Shown here piece by piece: positions 1 to 10,701 of a DNA stretch of 64,000 bases (its first letter is position 1; every line of letters begins with the position of its first letter). The DNA lies in contig NC_134032.1 of NCBI RefSeq assembly GCF_964204645.1, forward strand, positions 932,501 to 996,500, read 5' to 3'. Made by a program: the position numbers and the translations under genes. The notes beneath the pieces are model-generated. The model did not search any database. It saw only the letters and a list, made by a program, of their open reading frames with translations, and had not been told where the DNA came from. This stretch comes from Tubulanus polymorphus (taxonomy: Eukaryota; Nemertea; Palaeonemertea; Tubulaniformes; Tubulanidae).

Positions 1-1125
1 GGCTTCACATCGTTACTGCTCTTAATTCTTGCGATCAAAAAAATCCAAGAATCACCGGCAAATATCTGCATTTCATTTCCTTTAAAATGGTCTATGAATT
101 AAGTTAATCAAGCAAGGGACTGCAGAGCGATTTGATATTCAATCTAAACTTATATTTTAAAAATGAGCGCAAATTATCGCAACAATGGGGACCTCGAGAG
201 ACCGCCACAAAATGGTGCCTAGAAACTGGAAACGTCTTTATTAGGTCAGTAAACTTCTTTATTAGGTCAGTAGGTCAGTCGCGAATTAGGCGACATTGTC
301 CATATCTTCGTCACGCCCAAAGTAACATATACGAGTAGTTTGAATTGGTCAGTAGTAGTCAGTGATGGTCAGAGATGGCCAGTTTATGAATTTGCAATAA
401 TGAATCCTTAGTAGTCTAAAAACAAACGATGACTTGAACAATTTCCGATATTCGAAGTCAAACGTTCAGACTCGGGGATCATATCTCAATTTGGTCAGTT
501 TCTGACCGTCCCGGTGTCACCATTGTGGTCTACAGCTGAAATGAAATATTTGTAGATAACCGACGAAGAGGCCCAAAAGCACAAGTCCCTGACTGGAAAA
601 GGTAGTCTCTCGATGAACGAAACCAAATCGGACAGGAAAATTAATTTGGAAAAGCCACTGGTTTTTCTACGAAGCCCACGCGATGGCGTATTGGTATATC
701 GTGTATGAAATCTTTTTAAAACACCATAATACATGAAGTGATAAGCATCATACCGCATCCCCCCCCCCGCAAAGAGGGGTTATATAGTTCAGCAAACCGC
801 AGTTTACATTGGCCTATCTAGACTAACCTCCATCGTTCGGGCAGTCGGGCAAACCGGAAAACTCACCATAGAGTAGTTGATTGGAGCATACCGAATTGAG
901 TGAAGATGTGGACATTCCTGACACAGATTAAAGTGCTTGATTCAATTCAATGAAAACTTTACATCTGAATCGAGTCTCGCACACCGGCGATTATGAATAA
1001 TTAATTGGGAAGTTAATTGATTGCTGCAGATTTCTAGCGAATATAACCATTACATAATCGTTATTCCCTAATGAACAAAGCCTCGGTAAAAAAAAACTCC
1101 GTTATTGTCAGGTCTAATATCTGCA
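1..1125. other. no gene recognised
   Basis: AT-rich sequence with short variants of ggtcagt repeated around positions 240-380 and a C-run near 759. No exon with convincing splice sites or protein similarity was seen on either strand. Confidence 0.4.
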
Positions 1126-1786
1126 ATGAGGTCCTTTAATGGCTGCCTAGTAGGTTTTATATTCACCGCTCTGATCTGCTGTATACGTTACCCATGCCGG
1201 GCACTGCCGCAACAGCAGCGGCGGCAGATGTCGCTTAACCGGTCTACGGCGGGCACTGGTGCGAGATTGTCCGTTTCGGCGACCGTTACAAATTTGAAAT
1301 CACGGTTACGATGTTCGGAAGCGTGCACCTTGCGAGCGGATTGCCGTGCGATGAGCTTCACGCGTCGCGGTGCGAAATCATCCGTTTGTCAACTTTTTCG
1401 TAACAAAATTCGTTGATTTTGACGACTGCTTGTTTTGGTTCATCGAGATTTTGGAAGTAACTATACCATCAGGGGCTGAACATTATTTTTTTCATTTCTC
1501 ATATTTTAGGGGTTATATTCTAGAACATTTAGAATTTCTATTCCTATTTTCATTGATTTAGTCTACACGCACATAGGGGGGCGCTTTAATCGATGGTAAG
1601 TGGAAATGGAAAACTTCGAACGTTTCGATAGACTACGATTACTGGACCGACGGCGAACCGAATGACGACCCGAATTCGGGTCCGATCTGTTTATCCCTGT
1701 TGAACGGCGAACTGACTTGGATCGACGTGAAATGTAACAACCCTGCTGAAACATGGCCGTTCGTGTGCGAAAAAGTGCACGGTTAA
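1126..1786 (+). CDS. secreted PAN/apple + C-type lectin protein, incomplete or broken
   Basis: Exon 1 begins at ATG 1126 and encodes a hydrophobic signal peptide (about residues 8-25), then a PAN/apple-like stretch with cysteines in LRCSEACTLRADC and SVCQLF, reaching about 1390. A second exon, 1577-1786 (acceptor AG at 1575-1576), encodes the C-terminal half of a C-type lectin domain: YWTDGEPN (an EPN, mannose-type sugar/calcium motif), ELTWIDVKC and WPFVCEKVHG, then TAA. The N-terminal half of the lectin domain, including its first cysteine, is not found in the 180 bp between the exons. The candidate donors of exon 1 are phase 1 while exon 2 starts in phase 0, so the two cannot join in frame as they stand. 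An exon has been lost (pseudogene or assembly gap) or lies outside the interval. Such proteins are typically secreted recognition lectins in invertebrates; the sugar ligand is inferred only from EPN. Confidence 0.6.
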
Positions 1787-1794
1787 AACGCCGC

Positions 1795-1800
1795 AATAAA
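1795..1800 (+). promoter_or_regulatory. polyadenylation signal AATAAA
   Basis: AATAAA lies 9 bases after the TAA of the lectin-domain exon, which supports that exon being the 3' end of a transcribed gene. Confidence 0.5.
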
Positions 1801-2925
1801 CAAAGTTGTTTCCAATTTATCGCGATAACATTCATATTTCTCACGACATCGTAGAATTTATAATTCACGAATTTGAAATCGAATGTAGATATAGTCAAAT
1901 CGCTCGGCAAATTCGTTTCGCGATTTGTCGCCGCTGTCGTAATTGCCTCAAATTTTGTGAATATTTTTTCTTGCTTCGCAAAACTAAGCGCGGAGTACGC
2001 ATTGACGATACAAGCCAGTATAAAACTCTACGTACGAAGCTCGTCTTTGGTCGGAAGAGATTTAGAAAAACGAAATTTTTACTGATTTTTTTGTTGTTGA
2101 ATCGATTCAGAGCCAAACATCTTTTCCGAGGTACTTTTAGAGGTAACATCAATACATTTTTACCTCCCTAAATGCGGATGAAATATCAAGGTTCACTTAA
2201 AACTGTCCGATGTTTGTTTGAACCCTGGAATTTTTTGCCGGTCGTTTCTAATACGTAGTAACAGTGATGACCAATAGATGGCGTGTGAGTAAAAGGAATT
2301 GCCAGTACAGAAGAATAACATCGCCTCAAACTCGTGCGAACTGGGAACTGGTTTGTTCGGAGTATACACGATCTGGTGATGCTAATGTATAGCTTCATCA
2401 TAGGCCCGTGCCTAGCATTTCAGTTTTTTTTTAGGGGGAAGGGTGTGGGGGTTGTAGGGGGGGGGGGGTGTTGGAGGATCCTAAATAAGGAATGTTCTAT
2501 TGGATACAGCCTACGTCACATTAGTATTTGTGAGGGCACTTTTCCAAAATATCTGGGCAGCAACCTTGGTACGGGCTCTGCTACAGGCGACTGGGCCTAA
2601 CTACTTCCCGACTCGTTGTATTTGGTCTAACCCAGGTTTACACGGCTCATCTACAAACCCTCTCGTCACGTACCGTATACGTGTAGTTTATTCGAAGTAT
2701 CGTAAGATGGCGCTAGAAATTGAGAGTATATTGCGCTCGTAACTAGACATGATTTCAATAAAATGAGTATCTCTACCTGAGTGGGGAATGGGGATAGACT
2801 GGGTACTGACGTTATCTAATCCGTAACCTGCAACTAACCCAGCTAAACGATATCCTTACGTAACTGCCAATGTTCAGCATTTGTGTGCTTTTAAAGGTGG
2901 TCGTTAGTAAGCATTCCATTCTTAA
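1801..2925. other. intergenic, no gene recognised
   Basis: AT-rich sequence with a poly-G tract near 2457-2468. Short ORFs here have no recognisable motifs or splice context. Confidence 0.4.
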
Positions 2926-3175
2926 AAATAATACCTCAGTTTGTGAAGTCCTGGACACGGAACACGGCCATGAATGGACGATCAGCTTTCGAAATTGTGC
3001 TGATGAAATGTCTAATATCTGGTGTTTGTAGTTCATTTTCGATTAAAAATGCCTCAGGTGAAGTTCTGAACACATGTGAAGTGTGGACGATCAGTTTTTG
3101 AAAGTGTGCTGATAAAATGTCTAATGTCTGGTGTTTGTAGTTCATTTTCAATTAAAAATGTCTCAGGTGAAGACA
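2926..3175 (+). repeat. two diverged units of the 109-bp satellite family
   Basis: The motif tctggtgtttgtagttcatt and the following aaaatgtctcaggtgaag recur twice at about 109-bp spacing, matching the large array at 16.6-18.1 kb. This is an isolated dimer in the same orientation as that array. Confidence 0.8.
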
Positions 3176-3680
3176 CGTTTGGACCAGGGCGCGGATCAAA
3201 CCAAGCCGGTTTTGGTTTCTTTTACACTTCCCACTCTCGCTATTTCGACACAGAAGTCATAAAGGTATATTCAATCTTTATCGTGTGGTAGGTCTATAAA
3301 CGGTTTGTGGTTTTATGGCGTTTTTATTCGTCAATATAGTCACTTTTTATTTGGCTACCGTTCGGTATAAAAGCATAAAAGTGGCTTTGTAACGCGCCGC
3401 CTCCGTTTGATAGCCCAAAACCGCTTCGCGTTTCGGTGAAAGTTTTAGGATCTTTTATTGTCGTCATTGTATCCTACGCGTTTTGAAGTCGGTGTTTATC
3501 GATTTTGAGAGTCGTGAAATGAAAAGTTCTTGTGTGTTTTACTTTATTTCGTTGTTTGCCGGTCGACTTTTCTCAGAAGAATCTCTGTGACGTCATCAAC
3601 AAAATTAGAACAAAGTTACAAAAAATCTAAGCCAAATGATCAAGATTTATTTTACCCTCAAGCTAGTCAGAGATTTCTAG
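3176..3680. other. no gene recognised
   Basis: Contains a TATA-like ggtataaaagcataaaag near 3365 followed by a GC-richer stretch. It could be promoter-like, but no coding exon follows it on the + strand. Confidence 0.25.
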
Positions 3681-4470
3681 TTTCCTTGAGCTAGTGTAGT
3701 TTATTCAAAGTTTCGACTATGTCCTAATAGTCATCTTCAGGAATACTGATGTTGTCCTCATTATAACCATTGATGAAACACTCTGAGTCCGTGTTGTAAA
3801 GATAATATAAAATCCCTGCACACTAAGAATAAAAAGAGTCTGAAATGTTTCCTTGAGCTAGTGTAGTTTATCTAACGTTTCGACTATATCCCAATAGTCA
3901 TCTACAGGAATACTGATGTTGTCCTCATTATAACCATTGATGAAACACTCTGAGTCCGTGTTGTAAAGATAATATAAAATCCGTGCACACTAAGAATAAA
4001 AAGAGTCTGAAATGTTTCCTTGAGCTAGTGTAGTTTATCTAACGTTTCGACTATATCCTAATAGTCATCTTCAGGAATACTGATGTTGTCCTCATTATAA
4101 CCATTGATGAAACACTCTGAGTCCGTGTTGTAAAGATACTGTAAAATCCCTGCAAACTAAGAATAAAAAGAGTCTGAAATGTTTCCTTGAGCTAGTGTAG
4201 TTTATTCAACGTTTCGACTATATCCCAATAGTCATCTTCAGGAATACTGATGTTAGCCTCATTATAACCATTGATGAAACACTCTGAGTCCGTGTTGTAA
4301 AGATAATATAAAATCCCTGCACACTAAGAATAAAAAGAGTCTGAAATGTTTCCTTGAGCTAGTGTAGTTTATTTAACGTTTCGACTATATCCCAATAGTC
4401 ATCTTCAGGAATACTGATGTTAGCCTCATTATAACCATTGATGAAACACTCTGAGTCCGTGTTGTAAAGA
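3681..4470 (-). repeat. 167-bp tandem repeat carrying the CTGAAGA...GAAACGTT core
   Basis: Units start with tttccttgagctagtgtag at 3681, 3848, 4015, 4182 and 4349, exactly 167 bp apart, giving about 4.7 copies. Read on the minus strand, the start of each unit holds attcctgaagatgactat...atagtcgaaacgtt, the same core that forms a 69-bp array in the opposite orientation at 36974-37300. This is in the 3' flank of the cystin-like gene. Confidence 0.9.
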
Positions 4471-4750
4471 CCCTTTAACAATTAAAATATGTTTAAGATT
4501 ATAGGAACTTTATTTTCGACAGAAACATATTTTATGATTTAATTATCTTACAGAATTTATCCTTATTTATTTGCACCGGTAAATTTAACAATATCAACTC
4601 GTTTTACTGCGGACCAGAAACGGGCGACTCGACTCTCAAGGGGGGAAATAGCATCCGATGACATCGTTTTAAGAAGACGACTTTTACTGGCTAAACCATT
4701 ATCATGAAAGATCAGATCGTAGATTTCGCGCATTCTCGCTCGAGTATCCT

Positions 4751-4842
4751 GGGCCCAGTTCCACAGTTGTGAGTGAGTGTTAACTCTGAGTTAAAGTTAG
4801 TTCATTTTCAATGAGTTATCTCAAAACTGTGAGACTGGACCC
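4751..4842. mobile_element. short palindromic MITE (GGGCCCAGTTCCACAGTT family)
   Basis: The ends are near-complementary: gggcccagttccacag at the left and a diverged tgagactggaccc at the right. The interior carries gttaactctgagttaaagtt. Better-preserved copies lie at 21374-21483 and 44905-45017. Confidence 0.6.
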
Positions 4843-4899
4843 TGTCTGTTTTTGTCGGCTGGAAGTCCCTCGAAGTCCCACCAGTAACAGTCGCCGTGG

Positions 4900-7800
4900 T
4901 TACGAGTAGAATTCTTTCTCGATGTCAGCGATTAGGTCCTCTTCTTCGAGGTCATATTCAACCCTTCAAATAGAAAACGACAATGAAAGCAATATAGCCG
5001 CAAAGCAGCAATAACGGATATATTTAAGGCGGCTAGAGCAGAACTGCATTCAAAGAAAGGAAGAAATATATCTTTGTTTCCGGACTATAGTTCCGACCAA
5101 CTGACATTCGGTTTCACTTAGTTCTTGGAGTAATCATTTGACAAATGATTACTCCAAGCTTAGTTCGACTATAGTCGACTAACTCGACTAGTGACGTCAT
5201 TATGGGGTCTGAATTTGAACGTTTGCAATGAAATGTCTCCGTGCGTACCTAGTCTTCGGTTCAGTGGTGTCTGCGTGGACCGGCCGAGGTTCATTATCTG
5301 CAAATAGAACAAGACTCCCGCATGAAGGTATCGGTGCACACTACCAGCGCGGATCTGGCACGATACCCGGGTTTTACGATTTACATACGAAAAATTTTCC
5401 CTTAGATTTAAAACAAAAGAATTCCCACTTGATTGATTTAACGGGAAGGGATCGTTATCGTTTTTTTTCCATATTTCGTGACTTGGCTTCGAGTTTTATT
5501 CGAAAAAAAGTTGTATCGATTTTTGGATCGAATGTCGATTTCCGAAATGCGGCAGTGAAATATTAGCAGACGACCGCGACTCGTGCACGTGATGCGTGCG
5601 TGCGTGCGGTCAACCATGTGCGTAGCTCATCGATAAAAATTATTACACGAATATCGATCGTCCACTATAAGTGACTAGTTACTTCTTATATTAGTAACCA
5701 TAGTTACATCATCCCCCATCAACAAAACCGGAGAAAGCAATGTTAGTAGAACCAGCATGTGATTAATGCACTCCAGCTATTTCACCATCGACCGCAAATA
5801 CAATACGACAATTTTTCCCTTTTTATCACGTGATCTCTCTCTTTATCTCCTAGATTTTGAATTCTTTAACCTTGTGTAGTTATTTCCAAAATATCATCGA
5901 TGTATTGAATTGGGCAGCCAGCTATCGTTAACCCCAATCAGTCGCTTGCCGGTTCAGGCTGTTTGGAAGATAGTGTGAATGAACTGGAACCGAATTTCCC
6001 AAATTATGTACTACGATCTCAAACAAAACATTCTTGACCGCCGATCACACAACTATATCTGTACTTCGATTTCCGACCTCAATTTCAAACCCCCTGCTTC
6101 GCTGCCGGCAGGTGTGGTGAGTTCGTAGGGGACATCGAATCAAGACAAATCGAACGAAATCTACCACTCAAATAAAGAACAGGGTCATCAGTCCCTGAAC
6201 AAGATCTAAAAGATTTTGAATTGGACGTTACTTCGATCTGAAGCGGCTAAAAGGTAATGGTTAGATTGGTTCTGATTTAATAAGTTTTAGATTGCAACTT
6301 AATAAGATTTAGATTGCAACAGAGTGCAACTTTTGAGATTGGATATTGGCAGTTTGTTTGAATGGTTTTATCAAACTTTCCAACAACAAACGAGTTTCGT
6401 CGTGGGTTGGGATTCAAATCCAACACAAAGTAGAAATGATCAGCATTATTTTGACGTAAAATGACCGGTATTGATATTGACTACTGATTCTTTATACATA
6501 GTGCTAATTACGCTTGTTTTCTAGTTTCTGCTCATTAATTTCGGTTGCCTTTCAATTTCGATGTTTCTATTTTTGCAAAAAAAAGTTTTGTCGTCTTTCA
6601 AAGTCAATTCGACGTCTTCGTTAGTTCACGTGCATATATCTAATTACCTGAACTCAATTCTGTAGTTGCGGGATCCATTGGGTTGGTGTTCTGTAAAATA
6701 GAAATATTCCGAGATCAGTGAACTATATTAGATTTTCAAGATAGCGGAACTGTTTGTAGGGTATGCTCGCGGAAATGTCGGGTCTTGGGAGTTTTTTTTT
6801 TGAAACTTCTAGCTTATTTGGGGTGAAAGCTAAATTATTTGCTTCTTTTTCATTTTTGCCTAAAAATCGACTAACTTTGGAAGCATTTGCATAAACTGAA
6901 CGAATACGAATGAATAAGTGTTACCAATGAGCGTATGTTTTGAAATCGATGCTTTAATTTTCTGAAGGCTGGTATCTGGGAGGACTTTTGTTAAAACGAG
7001 CGGGGATTCATTTGAATCCCCCGATCCTGTCCATACAGGCCTAGAATTAGTGAAATACAGTTAAAAAGGGTTCCCCTAAAACAACGAATACGACCTTTCA
7101 TATGAACCCGTAGATCTGGCCACAGTCACCGATGCTCGTTAATCTACATGGATCAATTTTCTTACCTGCGGTAAATTAAAAGCTTTGAATTTACCGGTGT
7201 CAAATCCTTTGATATTCTGAAAAATAGAAAATACGTTGTAAAAACATTAGTTTCATTAAACATAGTTCATCATCGAAATAATTATAGCATATTATCTAAA
7301 ATTCATACAGCGCGTTTCTCGGAGGCTCTAGCGCTCACAATAAGTTGATTAACCTACTAACAGTAAGATAAAAATAACTAAGAGCTTTACAGAATTTCTA
7401 TATTTCACTTTGCATAAGAATTTCCAAGGATTGTTGAACCACGAAATTGAAAACGGACTGAAAACGTCTTGGGAGGTGGTTAACAAGTTATTTACGTCGT
7501 TTCCGGTATCTGTAGCGGCTGTATCGCCAAACTGATCGGCGAAACAGGTGCGTGGGTAATATCGAAATGTATTTTGTGATACTAAACGTATGCATAATTT
7601 ATAGCTTGTTTGTCGCTGTCCGTCGTTTGATGAATGTTGCGATCAGACCGGAACGTCTGCGATGGTTAACCGCCCAACCAGCGAGGGATCGGAGCTTTTG
7701 GGAAAAGGGCGTGCTCGCTTGCCAGGGTTTGATTTCCGCCCGCGCCAACGCAAACCCAGGCCGCAAAACCTTCATTGGTCTATTACATTGCCCATGGTTT

Positions 7801-10701
7801 CTTGGACGGACAGGTTCCAGCGCCCACCAGTCTATATATCTAGCCAATCAGAAGCGTGATATTTATAGAGCGGTAAAAAACGTGCGCCTTGGATATTTTG
7901 CCCCCACCCCCTCCATTTCAAAATTCGTGGATCCACCTACTACACGTGTAACATTATGTGGACACGTTCCTCATAGTCTCATGTCAGTATGACCTCGGTA
8001 GACGCGGTAGAGTCTGGTTGTTTCGTTGTGTCACGCGTAAACAATCCGCGGGTGAAATAGAACCGAAGAGAGTGCGTTGGTGTGATTGCCATCAATGAAA
8101 TATTCATGCTATAGCAATTTAAACTATGTATCGATATGACCGTGCGCGTTACAGATCGTTGGGTTAGTTAATCAGCTAGGGCAAAACTTTGCACATATTT
8201 TATATGATTGTAACATAGACAAAAAGTACACGTACCCGACGAATCGATTAAGAAAATAACTGAAATTTGCAATGTGCCCTTAAAACAGTCAGTGTAAAAA
8301 ATTTGGGTCAAGATTTCTTCGAAATTTGGATACAATTTTCATGTCTTTTTGGTGAAAATAAAAATGAAATCAATCTCAAATGATTTATTTAGAGATATTC
8401 AATTAGTGTCCTTTTCCAATAGGAAAGCGCTCCTTTCTACAGCGAAAAGTGTCATTTTTCTTGAATAGAACGGTACTCTGTGAAACGAGCTCGGCACGAG
8501 CCTCTGGCTGCTCTGATCTTTCACGCTTCATTCACCGGCCATCCTCCATCTGCAGGGACTCGAACCTGATGGCATCGCTACACTCAGCCACGGCACGAAC
8601 CCCTGCATCAGTAGACCGGGTGCGCAGGTACATGCGCAGCTTTCCGAACGAAAACTGGCGGCACCAATCAGATTGCTCGTTGTATAATCGTTTCAAGGAA
8701 GAACTATAAATGGGAAAACCCGGGCTAGAATAAAACGGGATTTCTGATTGGCTAAAAATCACATCATCTGAACTGCGCATGTATCTGCGCACACGGTCGA
8801 TTATGGCAGGGTTTCGTGCCGTGGCAATCTCGATGCCATCAGGTTCGAATCCCTGCCGGGGGAGGATGTTCACCGGCCTGTTCTCATTGAACAAACAAAC
8901 CCGTGGACGGGGATGACCTCAGTAACATGTCGACGCTCCACTCAATCTGACCTACGAGCAATTATCTGGCTCGTAGATCTGACTCAATCCCTCAGATGAT
9001 GGGTGTCGTGAAGTTCATGCTGTTTATCAGTAAGATACACTCGTGTTGTTTGTCTCATTTTCACTGGTTGACTTAAAATTCATAACTGGACGAAGCGAAC
9101 ACACCTAGTATTGTCTTATTTACAACGTATATATCGAATTCACACCAGCAGCCACCACCGTTGATTATCCATATATGAGCATCCGATGAGAAATTATCGA
9201 TTTTATTGATCGTTTATCATTATTGATCGAAAATATCGATAAAGTATTTATGAAAGAGAATGCGATAGATTGTGTCGGTAACACGCGGTTACAATAATTA
9301 ACCCTCAAATTCCCAATCTCGCTATTCAATTTAAAGGTTTTGTTTTTAAACCATTGGAGAAAATGAATGAATGAATGAATGAATGAATGAATGAATAAAT
9401 GAATGAATAAATGAACGAACGAACGAACCCACTTTGTTGGGTTCGTTCTGTAGCTCAGATGAGAAGACCCACCAGGTGTGCTATATTAGTGTGCAGTTGG
9501 ACATGAGCTAGGCTTACTGTAACGCACTGTGGATTCCACTTTCGTAAGTGAGGATCCACTAGGTGTCGCTAGTGTGCAGTAGGACATTAGCTAGGGTGCA
9601 CTGAAAAATTCCACTTATGGCAAGTGAGGAGCCACCATGTGTGCTAGTGTGCAGTAGGACATCAGCTAGGGCTACCTGTTGTGCACTGTGGATTCCACTT
9701 GGATCAACTAGGTGTTGCTTATGTGCAGTAGGACACCATGCTAGGTCTACTGCGGTGCACCGTAAATTCCACTTATGGCAAGTGAGGATCCACCAGGTGT
9801 GCTAGAGTGCACTGACCATCAGGTCCGTTATTTGCCGGGATATCTCACTAGCGCTACTTACCGGCACGGTATCTATATTCCAATCCTCCGAAGCGCGATC
9901 GACAGATTTTTGATCCCGCTGATTTTTTACGTCGTTATTAGTTATCGTGTATTGTTGACGATTCATTCTCTGAGCGTATGTTTCCGGGTAGTCCGTCTGT
10001 ACTCGTCGGCGACTGTCGGCACTTTCCGCCGCCGACGATTCGGCGTATTCCGTCAATATTCGTTCCTCCTCGTGTTGCCAGTCCCATTCCGGGGTCGATG
10101 TATGTCGTGGTCCCTGGCGGCCGTTCTTATCGTCTGTTGTTATTTTCGTGTAACTATTTCGATAGTTTTTCGTCTCGACGGACGACGCATTAATACCTAG
10201 ACCCGAACTTTCCAGTTCCTTTTCTAAAATATCCAAATCGCTTTCGTATTTATTCCTATTTCCAAACGTAGCTGAACTATCCTCGTCCATCTTCGAACGC
10301 TCACGAGGGGGCACCACTGCCGTTTTTCTGTTCGTGAATCCAGAATGATCCAGCACGTGTTGCTGTTGCTGCTGTTGTTGTTTGATAGGTGGTAACTTTT
10401 TCGGCGATGTCAACAGTTTTCCGTCGTTGCTAAGCGACGACGGATCACAATCGGTATTGTTATTGACGCCGTAATTGCTGTAATTAACGTCGGTGTTGTC
10501 GGTTTCGACGTCAACAATCGATCGCGCTGCGACCGCTGTAGATATATCGTTCTTTCCACCGTCGGCCGCCAAGTCGTCCTGGTATCGTTTGGGACACGCC
10601 GCAGACGATGACGACGTATCCACACCAATTTTACGTCTGCCCTCCCCAGCAGACGTAGCAGCGGAATCAACTCCACCACTCTGACTTTGCCCCGACCCCA
10701 T
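4900..10701 (-). CDS. cystin-1-like N-myristoylated ciliary protein
   Basis: Exons on the minus strand: 10701-9862, 7216-7166, 6690-6648 and 4963-4900, each with GT donors and AG acceptors. Exon 1 (280 codons) starts MGSGQS, a good N-myristoylation signal (Gly2, Ser6); it is Ser/Asp/Asn-rich with a seven-Gln run near residue 110 and DLDILEKELESS near 155-166. Two micro-exons of 51 and 43 nt encode IKGFDTGKFKAFNLPQ and NPMDPATTELSS. The last exon ends EYDLEEEDLIADIEKEFYS then TAA. The MGSG start, the central LxxLExxLxxS segment and the acidic YDxxEExLxxxIExE tail together match vertebrate cystin-1, a cilium-membrane protein mutated in the cpk mouse and a reported UNC119 cargo. The 43-nt exon ends in phase 1 but the last exon needs phase 2, so one short exon is probably unrecognised between 4,964 and 6,647. 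Exon 1 is solid; the orthology is inferred. Confidence 0.62.
5124..5158. repeat. 35-bp perfect hairpin
   Basis: cttggagtaatcattt and aaatgattactccaag are exact reverse complements separated by 3 bases. It probably belongs to a fragmented interspersed repeat; related words (acattcggtttcac, cgactatagtc) recur at 51.19-51.25 kb. Confidence 0.7.
5166..5870. other. no gene recognised; inside the last cystin-like intron
   Basis: Contains an open stretch on the + strand (5228-5566) without protein similarity and a tgcgtgcgtgcg run near 5600. The missing short cystin-like exon could lie here, but none was convincing. Confidence 0.3.
5875..6181 (+). repeat. interspersed ~300-bp repeat, copy 1
   Basis: Shares long words (cagtcgcttgccggttca, cacacaactatatctgtact, tcgctgccggc) in the same order with 48885-49195, about 43 kb away. 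Both copies are in the same orientation. No terminal inverted repeat is obvious; SINE-like or a fragment of a longer element. Confidence 0.75.
7217..8530. other. no gene recognised; cystin-like intron 1
   Basis: Only weak open stretches on both strands, with no motif-bearing protein. It lies between the 51-nt micro-exon and the large first exon of the cystin-like gene. Confidence 0.35.
8540..8868. mobile_element. palindromic MITE with 9-bp target duplication, copy 1
   Basis: The element starts catcctcc and ends ggaggatg and is flanked by ttcaccggc at 8531-8539 and 8869-8877. Its arms are inverted repeats, each carrying a tRNA B-box-like word (ggttcgaatccc at one end, gggactcgaacc at the other). 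A second copy at 45265-45604 has its own 9-bp duplication. A 9-bp duplication is typical of Mutator-like elements. No transposase is present. Confidence 0.8.
8878..9362. other. no gene recognised
   Basis: AT-rich intron sequence of the cystin-like gene with several tatcgat words around 9190-9245; no other structure. Confidence 0.3.
9363..9427. repeat. (GAAT)n microsatellite
   Basis: About fifteen tetranucleotide units reading gaatgaatgaat with some gaac variants at the 3' end. Confidence 0.95.
9445..9830 (+). repeat. imperfect 74-85 bp tandem repeat
   Basis: gtgcagt(t/a)ggaca followed by agctagg recurs near 9490, 9575, 9649 and 9723, with ggatccac(c/t)aggtgt in between. The array ends about 30 bp from the donor of cystin-like exon 1. 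A related fragment occurs at 37659-37705. Confidence 0.8.

Noticed and set aside
7449-7556. Possible + strand exon reading VIYVVSGICSGCIAKLIGE before a gtgcgtggg donor
   Set aside because: No convincing acceptor, no neighbouring exon and no recognised family; it lies within the intron of the cystin-like gene on the other strand.
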